The position numbers and the translations under genes were made by a program. Under the pieces are notes generated by a model, which worked only from the letters and a program-made list of their open reading frames with translations, made no database searches and was not told the DNA's origin. Shown here one piece after another: positions 34,267 through 43,771 of a DNA stretch of 64,000 bases. Position 1 is the stretch's first letter, and each line of letters opens with the position of its first letter. Where the stretch lies: assembly GCA_022844125.1 (NCBI GenBank), contig JALHMI010000007.1:8896-72895 (forward strand), given 5' to 3'. The DNA comes from Pirellulales bacterium. GTDB taxonomy: Bacteria > Planctomycetota > Planctomycetia > Pirellulales > PALSA-1355.

Positions 34267-34863
34267 CTAGCGAGGGATGCCGGCCAGCAGTTTTTCAACG
34301 TACTTGGCGAGCAAGTCGGTTTCGAGATTCACGCGATCGCCGGCGTGCCGCTTTCCCAACGTGGTGGCCGCGAGCGTATGCGGAATCAATTGCACGCTAA
34401 ACCGCTCAGGCTCGACGTCAACGACCGTCAGGCTGACCCCGTCGACGGCAGCGGATCCCTTGCTCACGACGTATCGGCCCAGTTCACGCGGAAATCGGAA
34501 CCAGAATGTGGACCACTCGGCATCGTCGTGGCGGGCATCGACCGTGCCGACGGCTTCGATGTGCCCACTGACGTAATGGCCGCCGAGCTGGTCTCCCGCC
34601 CTCAGCGACGGTTCCAGGTTGACCTGACTGCCTGCCGCGAGTTCGCCGAGATTCGTGCGCGAGAGCGTTTCGGGGCCGGCCTCGAAGCTCAGCAAGGCGC
34701 CGGCAATTTCCACGACCGTCAGGCAGCAACCATTCACGGCGATGCTGTCGCCAATCGCGGCTGCCTTGGCCAGCGAGGGCGCTTCGACAGATAGCCGTTT
34801 GCCTGGTCCGGCAGGGCTCACCTGCGCGACGGTTGCCAGTGCTTGAACGAGCCCAGTGAACAT
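34267..34863 (-). CDS. ribE: Riboflavin synthase, alpha subunit
   Basis: A 198-residue protein made of two lumazine-binding repeats. It opens with the family start MFTGLVQALATV, continues with DSIAVNGCCLTVV and SRTNLGELAAGSQVNLEPS, and the second repeat has GGHYVSGHIEAVG, DGVSLTVVDVE and TTLGKRHAGDRVNLETD. It dismutates two molecules of dimethyl-ribityl-lumazine to riboflavin. Other rib genes are not in the window and no FMN riboswitch is apparent upstream; its ATG is 60 bases from the pssA stop. Length is normal. Confidence 0.93.
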   Translation of the reverse strand: MFTGLVQALATVAQVSPAGPGKRLSVEAPSLAKAAAIGDSIAVNGCCLTVVEIAGALLSFEAGPETLSRTNLGELAAGSQVNLEPSLRAGDQLGGHYVSGHIEAVGTVDARHDDAEWSTFWFRFPRELGRYVVSKGSAAVDGVSLTVVDVEPERFSVQLIPHTLAATTLGKRHAGDRVNLETDLLAKYVEKLLAGIPR

Positions 34864-34923
34864 TGGTGGCAGTACTTCTCTTCAAATGGCCTTGCGTCTT
34901 GCCGGCTGCCCGCAAGCAACACG

Positions 34924-35796
34924 TCAGAAAATCGGGTCTTGCGATTGTTCGCGCAAGAACAACCGATGCCAGGCATAGCGAATCGGCCCCACCAGGACAA
35001 ACGCCGCACACAGCACGGGCACCGAGTAGCCGCGAAACGACATGATGAACACGAACGCAAACACCAAAAGCACGACGTGGGCAAAACTGCGCTGGCCGCG
35101 GAAAATCTGGTTCACGACATGCGGATAGGGAATTCGTGAAACCATCAACAAGGCCACCGCCAGGGCGAAAAATGGCAATCCCATCTGCACCGCCTGATCG
35201 ATCTCCGCTGCGTAAATCAGCGGCGTGCTGGACTGCCGCAGCTCGTAGAACAGGATTGCAAAGCCCGCGATGGAAGCTGCTGCCGCCGGCGAAGGAAGTC
35301 CACTGAAATTCAAATGGTCGTCGTCCTCACCTGTTTCGACGTTGAACCGCGCAAGCCGGAGCGCAGCGCAAGCCGCGAATGCCGCCGCAATGAGCCAGAT
35401 CTTGTCATATGAATAAGTGAACGTCGGACACATTTTTACCAGCAAGAACCCGGGCGCAACGCCAAACGACACCACGTCGCAAAGGCTATCGAGTTGCGCG
35501 CCAAAGTCCGTCGTCGAGCGCGCTAGCCGCGCAACGTGCCCATCAAGCGCGTCGAACACCATTGCCAGAAAAATCAGCCAGCCGCTCAGCATCACATTGT
35601 GTGTGTCGTTCGTGGGGTCCAGCTGCTTCATGAACGAACGGGGACTCGAAAACGAGATCTTATCGACCGCCGCCGGTGGATCGAGCGAAGTCGGTCGTTC
35701 GACGCGGGCTGCCACGACAATCGCAAAGAACCCGCAGATCAGGTTCGCGAGCGTGAACATCGTTGGAAAGACTGCGACCGTGCGGATTCGACCCAT
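34924..35796 (-). CDS. pssA: CDP-diacylglycerol-serine O-phosphatidyltransferase
   Basis: A 290-residue integral membrane enzyme making phosphatidylserine. The CDP-alcohol phosphotransferase motif DG-x2-AR-x8-G-x3-D-x3-D is complete in DALDGHVARLARSTTDFGAQ and the following LDSLCD. About seven hydrophobic segments follow the start. I chose the ATG at 35796 (MGRIRTVAVFPTMFTLANL), where family similarity begins; an ATG at 35889 would add 31 basic residues and overlap the psd stop by 11 bases, suggesting translational coupling. psd is immediately upstream, so the pair forms a phosphatidylethanolamine operon. Confidence 0.9.
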   Translation of the reverse strand: MGRIRTVAVFPTMFTLANLICGFFAIVVAARVERPTSLDPPAAVDKISFSSPRSFMKQLDPTNDTHNVMLSGWLIFLAMVFDALDGHVARLARSTTDFGAQLDSLCDVVSFGVAPGFLLVKMCPTFTYSYDKIWLIAAAFAACAALRLARFNVETGEDDDHLNFSGLPSPAAAASIAGFAILFYELRQSSTPLIYAAEIDQAVQMGLPFFALAVALLMVSRIPYPHVVNQIFRGQRSFAHVVLLVFAFVFIMSFRGYSVPVLCAAFVLVGPIRYAWHRLFLREQSQDPIF

Positions 35797-35878
35797 GTTG
35801 GGCCTCGACTTCCAGAATCGTTTGGCAACTGGTTCGAGAGGAAGTGGTTTCTGTGCGCCGCGTCGCGACCGGTAACGT

Positions 35879-36850
35879 TCAAACGGCATCGACACTTGCA
35901 CCCGGGAGGCGAACCAAGACCGTGCTCCCTCCCTTAACTTTATCACCGATCTGGGCCACGATCTCGAGCCCGGGCTCATCCGGTAGCAGCAGTTCCGTCC
36001 GAGAGCCAAGTTTGATCATACCGAATTTGTGGCCGCGGGCGATAACTTCGCCACTTCGCAAGTTGCAAACGATGCGGCGGGCCAAAAGTCCGGCAATTTG
36101 GCGGACAATCAGCCGGCGGTGCGGGGCCGCCTCTTCTTCCAGGCCGATCCAGAGATTCTCGTTTCGAATGGCGCTTTCTGGCTTGAGTGCATTCAGAAAC
36201 AAGCCGGGGTTGTACACCAGCCGGATGACGCGCGACTTCACCGGGGCGCGGTTGATGTGCACATTGAACACCGACAGAAAGATGCCCAGCCGCAGGGCCG
36301 GCCCGCCGATGAATTCGTCGTGTTCCACGCGCGAGATCTCAACCAGCACGCCGTCAGCGGGCGAGACCACCAGGCCCGGGTCGCTGGGTACCCGGCGGGG
36401 CGGATCGCGAAAGAAATACAACACGAACAGAAACAGCACGGCCGGCACGATCGCCAGGCTCCAGTGGAACCAGGCGCCCACCGCGGCCAGCAGCAACATT
36501 GGGTAACCCATGATCTGGACTTCAGCCAGCCCCCAGCGGGCCAGCGGCAGCCGATCGCGCCAGCGGAACGGATCGTCCACGGCGGCCCAATCGCAGGTAA
36601 CCAGGTTGCGGCAGTATTTCAAATCGCGCGGATCGAGAATTGCATGAGGAGCGCCCTCGTCCGAGCCGCGCCGAAGCGCGGCCATACGCGCCACGTATCC
36701 CTGGCGAAACGTACGCAGAAACCACCGCCGCCAGCGCCCCCAGGCAAGCTCCAGCTGGTAGCAAACACCGCTTCCCGGCTGCACGCTCCAAAGGTTTTCG
36801 GGCAGCGGTTCGGGCGGAAGACGATGGGGTGGCGAATCGAGCTGGGACAT
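35879..36850 (-). CDS. psd: Phosphatidylserine decarboxylase
   Basis: A 323-residue proenzyme converting phosphatidylserine to phosphatidylethanolamine. The catalytic His region is FLSVFNVHINRAPVKSRVI, and the self-cleavage/pyruvoyl site is in FGMIKLGSRTELLLP (Ser of GSR). This is the variant seen in the shorter Psd subclass, in place of LGST. VVSPADGVLVEI is also conserved. About 100 extra residues precede the core, including a hydrophobic pair (MGYPMLLLAAVGAWFHW). The start is the ATG at 36850; an ATG at 36892 is possible. The stop overlaps the longest pssA frame. It is predicted at the inner membrane. Confidence 0.9.
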   Translation of the reverse strand: MSQLDSPPHRLPPEPLPENLWSVQPGSGVCYQLELAWGRWRRWFLRTFRQGYVARMAALRRGSDEGAPHAILDPRDLKYCRNLVTCDWAAVDDPFRWRDRLPLARWGLAEVQIMGYPMLLLAAVGAWFHWSLAIVPAVLFLFVLYFFRDPPRRVPSDPGLVVSPADGVLVEISRVEHDEFIGGPALRLGIFLSVFNVHINRAPVKSRVIRLVYNPGLFLNALKPESAIRNENLWIGLEEEAAPHRRLIVRQIAGLLARRIVCNLRSGEVIARGHKFGMIKLGSRTELLLPDEPGLEIVAQIGDKVKGGSTVLVRLPGASVDAV

Positions 36851-37041
36851 ACTGGACGCAGGCACAGGGCGGGTGACGAGCCAACGGTGCATCGTATCCG
36901 GTCCGGCGCTGGTTGAGAAGGATTGCAGGTGACTTGTGTGTCGGACCGTCGAAGCAGTGCCCGCGGGGTGGTATAATCCGGGTGCATAACTGCGAACGTG
37001 GGAGTAGTCACGGCGGTCTATCGAAAACACTGGGAATCTAA

Positions 37042-38127
37042 ATGCGTGAACTTCTCCCACAACTGATGAGCAACCTCGAGTCCGGTCGCCCTGTCGCGGT
37101 TTGCCGGCTGGTCGAGACGCGTGGCTCGACACCGCAGAAGGCCGGCGCCGCAATGCTCGTGTTTGCCGACGGTTCGCAGGCCGGCACGCTTGGCGGCGGC
37201 TGCGTCGAGGCCGAGGTCAAACGTCGCTCGCTGGCAATTATTTCGGGTGGCAATGCTGAAATAGCCACGTTCCAGCTCGATGACGACTATGGCTGGGACG
37301 ACGGGCTGATCTGCGGCGGTCGGATGCAAGTGATCATCGATCCGCTCTCGGAACCGTCCGCGCGCGACTACTACCGCAGACTTCATGAGCTGGCGAGCAG
37401 CGGTCGAGGCTGCACCGAGGCCATCGTGTTCGACGGAGAAACCAGCGCCTTAATGGCATCGGCCTGCTACCTGTTCGATGCCGACGGCGAGTTGCTCGTA
37501 CAGGTGCGTGCAGGTGAGGACTCGGAAGCGCCCATCGCGATTCGCGAGAACCTCCGGCCGCTGGTCGAACGACCCAAGCCGCTTGCCGCACATGGCGTGG
37601 CCTATCTGCCGCTGCTCGAGCGTTGCCGGCTCGTGATCGTGGGCGGCGGGCACGTCGGTCAGGCCGTGGGCCATCTGGCGGCCGATCTGGACTTCGATGT
37701 CTGGGTTGTCGACGATCGCGCCGAATACGTTACCGAAGAACGCTTCCCGCACGCTGAACGCCGCATCTCGGGCACGATCGGCGACGTGCTTCCTGGCCTG
37801 GAAATCACGCCCAGCACGTACTGCCTGATTGTCACCCGGGGCCATAACCACGATGAAGAGGCGCTCTATCACCTGGTCAATCGCGGGGCACGCTACGTCG
37901 GCATGATCGGCAGCAAGCGGAAGATCAAGCTGATCTTTGACGATCTCCGCGCCGAAGGCATCGCGGCCGAGACGCTGCGCGAGGTTTATGCTCCGGTCGG
38001 TCTCGACATCGGTTCGCAAACCGTGATGGAGATCGCCGTTAGCATCCTGGCCGAACTAGTCGCTCACCGAAACCTGGGCATTGCCGGCCATCACACCCGC
38101 GAACGTCTGATCGCTCACGGCCTGTAG
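37042..38127 (+). CDS. XdhC/CoxI family protein
   Basis: A 361-residue protein with the N-terminal XdhC_CoxI domain (VAVCRLVETRGSTPQKAGAA, GTLGGGCVEAEV, ICGGRMQVIIDP). The C-terminal Rossmann domain has CRLVIVGGGHVGQAVGHLAA, CLIVTRGHNHDEEAL, YVGMIGSKRK and PVGLDIGSQT. Family members insert or sulfurate molybdenum cofactor for xanthine dehydrogenase-type hydroxylases. The next gene, 47 bases on, is a MocA-type nucleotidyltransferase, so the two form a molybdenum-cofactor maturation pair. No molybdenum hydroxylase subunit is in the window. Cytoplasmic. Confidence 0.9.
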   Translation: MRELLPQLMSNLESGRPVAVCRLVETRGSTPQKAGAAMLVFADGSQAGTLGGGCVEAEVKRRSLAIISGGNAEIATFQLDDDYGWDDGLICGGRMQVIIDPLSEPSARDYYRRLHELASSGRGCTEAIVFDGETSALMASACYLFDADGELLVQVRAGEDSEAPIAIRENLRPLVERPKPLAAHGVAYLPLLERCRLVIVGGGHVGQAVGHLAADLDFDVWVVDDRAEYVTEERFPHAERRISGTIGDVLPGLEITPSTYCLIVTRGHNHDEEALYHLVNRGARYVGMIGSKRKIKLIFDDLRAEGIAAETLREVYAPVGLDIGSQTVMEIAVSILAELVAHRNLGIAGHHTRERLIAHGL

Positions 38128-38174
38128 CCTGCCCAAACGCGCAGGCTGCGAACGAACTTCGTAAGGGACACTTC

Positions 38175-38783
38175 GTGCGATCGTTTGCCATCTTGCCTGC
38201 CGCCGGTCAAAGTCGCCGCATGGGACGCCCCAAACTGCTGCTTCCCTGGGGCGACACGACGCTGATTGGCCAGGTACTGCGCCGCTGGAAAGCGAGTCGC
38301 GTGGACGAGGTGATCGTGGTCATCCAACCGGAAGATGATGCCCTCGCCGCGGAGTGCCAGGGAGCTTGCGTGGTGCGACGCACGCCTGCCCCGGCTCAGA
38401 TGAAGGACTCGATCTGCTACGGATTGGAGGCCGCCGCAGAGCAGTTCGGCGCTGGCCCGGGCGATGTGTGGCTGGTGGCTCCGGCGGATATGCCAAACCT
38501 GCGTTCCCAGGCAATCGATGCGTTGCTGGATGCCTACACGACCTGTGGTGACGTCGGTGACGATGCCGCGAGAATCATTGCAGCGGCCCATCAAGGACAC
38601 CGCGGCCATCCGGTGTTGTTCCCCTGGTCGCTGGCCAGTGAAGTGCACGCCCTGTCGGATGACGAAGGGTTGAATGTCCTGACTTGCCGGCATCCGGTCG
38701 TGGAAGTCGAAGTTGCCGATTCGGCGATGTTCGAAGACGTCGATACGCCGGCGGATTACGCAAAACGTCGTCCTCGTCTCTGA
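38175..38783 (+). CDS. mocA: Molybdenum cofactor nucleotidyltransferase (MocA-like, MobA superfamily)
   Basis: A 202-residue nucleotidyltransferase with the NTP-binding motif LPAAGQSRRMGRPKLLLPWG, VWLVAPADMPNLRSQAIDAL with the metal-binding Asp, and HRGHPVLFPWSL, features of MocA (molybdopterin cytidylyltransferase) and relatives such as PucB. The start is GTG with AAGGGA upstream. The pairing with XdhC supports a cytidylyl-cofactor role for a molybdenum hydroxylase located elsewhere. The family also includes enzymes with other nucleotides, so the base specificity is inferred. Confidence 0.82.
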   Translation: MRSFAILPAAGQSRRMGRPKLLLPWGDTTLIGQVLRRWKASRVDEVIVVIQPEDDALAAECQGACVVRRTPAPAQMKDSICYGLEAAAEQFGAGPGDVWLVAPADMPNLRSQAIDALLDAYTTCGDVGDDAARIIAAAHQGHRGHPVLFPWSLASEVHALSDDEGLNVLTCRHPVVEVEVADSAMFEDVDTPADYAKRRPRL

Positions 38784-38870
38784 CCGGTTCCCACGCTGAC
38801 TTGGCTTCCGCTTATAATCGACCGGAGCAAGGCCTGCTTTTTTACTGTCGCATCCGGCAAGTTGTCACGC

Positions 38871-41360
38871 ATGAACCGCCATCACTTCGCGAAAGCATGT
38901 ACGGTTCGTGCGCTGGGCGGCACCTCTCTGCTGGCATTACTGCTTGTCACCAGCGGCTGCTGGAATTCCGCGACAAGGCAGCCGACGGCTGAAAAGCTCA
39001 AGGACAAGAAACCTGAGCGGCCGTTTGAAGAGCTGCGCGTATTCACCGAGCCCAACGAGCGCTCGACGTTTGACGTGAACTCGAAAGACGAGCAGCGCAT
39101 CAATCTCGCCGGCAAGCCAGGGCATTGGGCCGGCGTGCTGGTGCAGGGGCGAGCCAATCTGTTTGACTTCGACGGCACGCTCGTCACCACGCCGCAAGAC
39201 GCGCAGCAGCGCCCCGCCGATCTGGAACGGAATCCTTTTTGGGCAACGACGGTCCGCGCGGCAAGTCTTCCCAAGGGACAGCGGAAGACCTTCGAAACGC
39301 TCTTTTTTCCGCCCCGGCCCAAACCGAACGCCACGATCACCGGCTCAACCTGGATTGCCACGACGCTCGAGGGGCGCCGAGGTGGAACGCAGCTCCAACA
39401 TGTGCCCGAGATCATGCAGCACATGCCGAGCTTCCAGTATTTTATGCTCGTGCTTTCGCCGCAGTCGGCACGATATCGCTGGCTAATCGATCTGTCGACG
39501 GTACACCCGCCCAGCGTACACGCCCCGGCCAACGTCCTCGACACGTTCAACTATCGCGTCCTCTTTCCACCGCTCGACAAGCCGCTGGCATTCCCGTCGC
39601 AGATGGTCGGCTGGACCAGCACCGCCTATGTGATCTGGGACGGAGCCCTGCCCTCGTTGCTCTCGCCCGAGCATCAGCAGGCGATTGTCGATTGGATTCA
39701 TTGGGGCGGCGGATTGGTGATCAGCGGTCCGGACTCGCTCGATACGCTGAAGGGCTCGTTCCTCGAACCCTATCTGCCCGCGACCGGTGGCGCGGCCGGT
39801 CCACTCGAAGAGGCCAAGCTCGCCGAACTGCACACGGCCTGGACGATCGAGGGCGACCAGAGCAAACCCCTTGGCAGTCGTGCCGCTGCTCCCTGGTCGG
39901 GTATCGAGCTCGTGAAGCATTCCCGGGCCGAATACTTGCCGAACACCGCCGGACTGGCGATCGAGCGTCGGGTCGGTCGAGGCCGGATCGTGGTCACGGC
40001 GTTTCGACTCACGGAGCTCGACCTGGTGAATTGGCCCAGCTTTGACGGCTTTTTTAATGCCTGCCTGCTGGGCCGCCTTCCACGTCATTTCGAGGAGAAT
40101 CAGCCGCGGTTCCAATTTGTCAGTTCCAGTGGCGGCGACGATGATCTCGACGAATACGATCCGGAATTATCGACCGGAGTACGAATTCTAACACGCGATG
40201 AACGCGATCCGCAGGCACCTCGTTTTTCTCAGATGTCGTCCGAGGATCCTGACCTTTGGACCACCTACGCCGAAACAGACCCGATTCAGCAGCTCAAGGC
40301 CGAGCCGGGTACGGCAGGCTGGAACGATTTCAGTTGGTTGTCGGACGGCGCTCGTTCGTCGCTGCGAAGTGCGGCGGGCATTTCGGTTCCACGGCGCGAG
40401 TTCGTGCTGAAGATGGTCGGCATCTACCTGGTTGTTGTCGTGCTCTTGAACTGGGTCATCTTTCGCCTTATTGGCCGGCTGGAGTGGGCCTGGATCGCCG
40501 TGCCGCTGGTGGCCATCGTGTGGGGCGTGTTGGTGATCTGGCTCGCCCAACTCGATATTGGCTTTGCCCGCGCGCAGACTGAGATTGACGTGCTGGAGAT
40601 TCAGCCGGACTACACGCGAGCGCATTTGACTCGCTACACGGCACTCTACACGTCGCTCTCGAGCGACTACGAACTCAAACTCGACGACCCCTCGGCCGTG
40701 GCGCTCCCTTTTTCTTCCGATCGTGAGCGGCTCACCGGACAGTCGTCCGCGGAAGTCACGCTCTCGACCGTCGGCGATCGCGAGCTGCGCGGTTTCTCGG
40801 TCGCGTCGAATTCGACCGGCATGGTCCACGGCGAGCAGATGTTCTCGCTTGGAGGTAGGTTGCAGTGCACGGTTTCTGACGCGGGGCAGCTGACCGTCGA
40901 GAACCGGACCGGCATCCGGCTTGCCGGAGCGGCGGTCATCCACCGCCGCGAGGATGGCACGCGTGCAATCAACGAAACCGCCTGGCTCGGTACGATCGAG
41001 GCCGGCGCAACGGCAACCGGCAAGTTCACCCGACACGACGGCGAGTTGCACGCGAAACGCCGCGATCGGGCAACTATCACGGCGCCAGTCGAAGACGCCA
41101 GCGGGCAGTTGAACCTGCGAACGCTCATAGATCGGGCGGAAGATCACAGGGTGCTTGCCGTCGGAGAGGTCCGGCTCGTGGCCTGGCACGATGGTATTCT
41201 AGGCAACCAGCAGGTTTCGCCCCCGGCGGCCCAGCGCCGCGGGTCGACCGTCGTGGTTGCGCATCTGACGTATGCCCGGGCGAGCAGTCCCGCGCGCGAC
41301 ATCAACTTGCGACCGATTCGCCGTAACCCCTTCCAATCGCCCGGCACGTTCACCCCGTAA
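38871..41360 (+). CDS. Large membrane-anchored protein of unknown function
   Basis: An 829-residue protein. The N-terminal hydrophobic segment ends in LLLVTSGCWNS, a probable lipoprotein site (the Thr at -3 is unusual). A large exported region follows with a GATase-like beta/alpha pattern (QQAIVDWIHWGGGLVISGPD), then two transmembrane helices near residues 513-560, and a C-terminal beta-rich domain after QLDIGFARAQTEIDVLEI. The layout recalls planctomycete proteins accompanying ABC transporters of the gliding/DUF4350 kind. An ABC ATPase starts 17 bases downstream, so the two are co-transcribed. ATG at 38871 preferred over a TTG nine bases earlier. Function unknown. Confidence 0.72.
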   Translation: MNRHHFAKACTVRALGGTSLLALLLVTSGCWNSATRQPTAEKLKDKKPERPFEELRVFTEPNERSTFDVNSKDEQRINLAGKPGHWAGVLVQGRANLFDFDGTLVTTPQDAQQRPADLERNPFWATTVRAASLPKGQRKTFETLFFPPRPKPNATITGSTWIATTLEGRRGGTQLQHVPEIMQHMPSFQYFMLVLSPQSARYRWLIDLSTVHPPSVHAPANVLDTFNYRVLFPPLDKPLAFPSQMVGWTSTAYVIWDGALPSLLSPEHQQAIVDWIHWGGGLVISGPDSLDTLKGSFLEPYLPATGGAAGPLEEAKLAELHTAWTIEGDQSKPLGSRAAAPWSGIELVKHSRAEYLPNTAGLAIERRVGRGRIVVTAFRLTELDLVNWPSFDGFFNACLLGRLPRHFEENQPRFQFVSSSGGDDDLDEYDPELSTGVRILTRDERDPQAPRFSQMSSEDPDLWTTYAETDPIQQLKAEPGTAGWNDFSWLSDGARSSLRSAAGISVPRREFVLKMVGIYLVVVVLLNWVIFRLIGRLEWAWIAVPLVAIVWGVLVIWLAQLDIGFARAQTEIDVLEIQPDYTRAHLTRYTALYTSLSSDYELKLDDPSAVALPFSSDRERLTGQSSAEVTLSTVGDRELRGFSVASNSTGMVHGEQMFSLGGRLQCTVSDAGQLTVENRTGIRLAGAAVIHRREDGTRAINETAWLGTIEAGATATGKFTRHDGELHAKRRDRATITAPVEDASGQLNLRTLIDRAEDHRVLAVGEVRLVAWHDGILGNQQVSPPAAQRRGSTVVVAHLTYARASSPARDINLRPIRRNPFQSPGTFTP

Positions 41361-41377
41361 TCGGCCGTCAACCCGCC

Positions 41378-42304
41378 ATGATTGAACTGATCGACTTCAC
41401 GAAACGCTATGGTGAGTTTACGGCCGTCGAAGGGCTGAACCTGAAGATCGAAGCCGGCGAGATGTTTGGCTTCATCGGTCCCAACGGCGCCGGCAAGAGC
41501 ACCAGCATTCGCTTTCTCGCCACGTTGCTCTCAGCCACCTCGGGCGAAGGAATCGTGAACGGCCACAGCGTCACCAAAGACCCGATGGCCGTGCGTCAGA
41601 GTGTCGGTTACATGCCGGACAACTTCGGCGTTTACGACGGCATGAAGGTCTGGGAGTTTCTGGACTTTTTTGCCGTCGCCTACCAAATTTCGCGCGTCAA
41701 GCGCAAGCAGGTAATCGGCGACGTGCTGGAACTGCTCGACCTGATGCACAAGCGAGACGACTATGTCAACGGCCTCTCGCGCGGCATGAAGCAGCGGCTG
41801 TGCCTGGCAAAGACCCTGGTCCACGATCCGCCGGTGTTGATTCTGGACGAGCCCACTAGTGGGCTCGATCCGCGCGCTCGCTTGGAAGTCAAGGCGCTGC
41901 TGCGTGAGTTGCGGCGGATGGGAAAGACCATCCTGATTTCCAGCCACATCCTCACCGAACTCGCCGACTGCTGTACTTCCATTGGCATCATCGAGCGCGG
42001 TCAGCTCCTCATGCATGGGCCGATCAACGACGTCTATCGGCGCATTCGCAGCAATCGCCACATCGAGATCAAGTTTCTCGCTGGCCTCGAAGCGGGTCTC
42101 TCGGTCATTCGCAGCAATCCTCACACGCGCGACGTGCAGTTCGAGGATCACCAGGTCAACGTGGAATTGGAAACGGACGACGAGGGCGTTGCGGCCTTGC
42201 TTCAATCGCTGGGCCAAAGCGGCGCCCGGGTGCGTTCCTTCCACGAGAAGGAGCCGACGCTGGAGGATGTTTTCATGCTGGTCACCAAGGGATTGGTGAT
42301 TTGA
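41378..42304 (+). CDS. ABC transporter ATP-binding protein
   Basis: A 308-residue ATPase of the drug/lipid/gliding export class (CcmA/GldA-like). Walker A is FIGPNGAGKST, the signature is YVNGLSRGMKQRLCLAKTLV, and Walker B with the D-loop is VLILDEPTSGLDPRARLE; HILTELADCC is the switch region. The C-terminal ~80 residues form the extension usual in this class. It needs a membrane partner, yet no permease gene follows: the next gene is an RND adaptor after 172 bases. The upstream membrane-anchored protein may be part of the complex, or the permease is elsewhere. Confidence 0.9.
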   Translation: MIELIDFTKRYGEFTAVEGLNLKIEAGEMFGFIGPNGAGKSTSIRFLATLLSATSGEGIVNGHSVTKDPMAVRQSVGYMPDNFGVYDGMKVWEFLDFFAVAYQISRVKRKQVIGDVLELLDLMHKRDDYVNGLSRGMKQRLCLAKTLVHDPPVLILDEPTSGLDPRARLEVKALLRELRRMGKTILISSHILTELADCCTSIGIIERGQLLMHGPINDVYRRIRSNRHIEIKFLAGLEAGLSVIRSNPHTRDVQFEDHQVNVELETDDEGVAALLQSLGQSGARVRSFHEKEPTLEDVFMLVTKGLVI

Positions 42305-42476
42305 ATCGGCCACTGCCCCCGAATAGCCCAGTCCGCACCGGCTGCGCCACTGCGCAATGGGGGGTGTTCCGGGTTTTCCTAGACCCGCTCCGGGCCTTTA
42401 GTTAGAATCACTTGTGCAGCCCGCCCCCCCTGGTATTCCCTCCCGAACCTAAACGCTCCCTCCTCGAGGTCGTTCG

Positions 42477-43769
42477 ATGCGGCGAACACCTGTGTTCGAT
42501 CGTGCGATAGCCTGCCGAACCGCGCTTGGTGCTGCCATGGCGTTGGCGGTCTGTTGCTGCGGATTGACCGTCGGGTGCGGCGGCCAAGAGTCAGCCGAGT
42601 CGCAGTCGGTCGCTCCGGCTGCCGCCGAAGAGCCGCAATCGGTAACCGTGGTGGAGGCTACGCTTCGCCCCTGGCCGCGCGTCGTGCGCGCCCAGGGCAC
42701 ACTGATCGAGGACGAATACGCTTTGCTCGGCGCGAAGGTCGCCGGACGCGTCAAGGCTGTGCTCGTCGACATTGGCAGCCGCGTCGAGGCAGGTCAGCCG
42801 GTGGCCGAACTCGATTCCGAAGATTTCGACCTGATCGTTCAGCAGGCCGAGGCGCAAGTGCAACAGGCGCGGGCCACGGTCGGGCTGAAGCCTGGCGTGC
42901 CGGACGACAATCTGAATCCGATGAAGGCCCCGCCGGTGTTGCAAGAGTGGGCCATGCTCGAAGAGGCCCGCTTGAACGCTGAGCGAGTTAAGGGCCTCGC
43001 CGGCCGAGGCGTCCTGACGCAGGAGGAGATTCAAGCCCGCGAGTCAGCTTTGCGCGTCGCCGAGGCGCGCTACGCTTCGAGCTTGAACGGGGTGCAGAGC
43101 CAGATTGCAGCCCTCAAGTTACGACGAGCCGATCTGGCGGTCGCGGTCCAGAATCGGGAATATGCGGTGCTGCGTGCGCCGTTCGTCGGTGTGATCCAGG
43201 AGAAGCACGTCGCTCCCGGAAGCTACGTGAACGTGGGGCAGCCCGTCGCCGCGCTGGTGCGGACGAATCCGCTCCGGTTTCGTGCTGGTATCCCCGAGCG
43301 GAGCGCGGTCGGTGTTGATGTTGGCCAGCCGCTCACGCTGCAACTCGAAGGGCGCCCCGATCCGGTCCAGGCCCGGATTTCACGCATCAGTCCGGCGCTG
43401 GATGTCAGCTCGCGCTCGCTAATCATCGAGGCGGATGTCGACAACAGCTCGGGGCAGTTTCGCACAGGATTGTTCGCCGAAGCGGACATTCTAGTCGACT
43501 CGGACCAGGCGACGCTCGCCGTACCCGAGGATTGCGTGGTTTCTTTCGGTGGGGTGGAGAAGGTTTGGACCGTCATCGACGGCAAGGCCGCTCCACGGCT
43601 AATTCATACCGGCCGCCGGGACGACAAACTCGTCGAAGTGATCGATGGCCTTGAGCCGGGTGAACTGGTCGTGGCCGATGGCGACCAAGGACGGGAGGGA
43701 GTTGTACAGGCTGTGCGCATCGATCCTGATTCGCCCGGCGGAGATCGTGCGGCCCTGATTGGCGGGTAA
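42477..43769 (+). CDS. RND efflux periplasmic adaptor (HlyD/AcrA family)
   Basis: A 430-residue membrane-fusion protein. The N-terminus is lipoprotein-like (ALAVCCCGLTVGCGGQE). Domains in order: lipoyl half (GRVKAVLVDIGSRVEAGQPV), alpha-helical hairpin (residues ~115-215), second lipoyl half (YAVLRAPFVGVIQEKHVAPG), beta-barrel, and membrane-proximal domain (PEDCVVSFGGVEKVWTVIDG). It bridges the inner-membrane pump and an outer-membrane channel. The RND pump gene starts 2 bases after its stop, so the two are one operon. No TolC-type gene is present. GAGG lies upstream of the ATG. Confidence 0.9.
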   Translation: MRRTPVFDRAIACRTALGAAMALAVCCCGLTVGCGGQESAESQSVAPAAAEEPQSVTVVEATLRPWPRVVRAQGTLIEDEYALLGAKVAGRVKAVLVDIGSRVEAGQPVAELDSEDFDLIVQQAEAQVQQARATVGLKPGVPDDNLNPMKAPPVLQEWAMLEEARLNAERVKGLAGRGVLTQEEIQARESALRVAEARYASSLNGVQSQIAALKLRRADLAVAVQNREYAVLRAPFVGVIQEKHVAPGSYVNVGQPVAALVRTNPLRFRAGIPERSAVGVDVGQPLTLQLEGRPDPVQARISRISPALDVSSRSLIIEADVDNSSGQFRTGLFAEADILVDSDQATLAVPEDCVVSFGGVEKVWTVIDGKAAPRLIHTGRRDDKLVEVIDGLEPGELVVADGDQGREGVVQAVRIDPDSPGGDRAALIGG

Positions 43770-43771
43770 AA

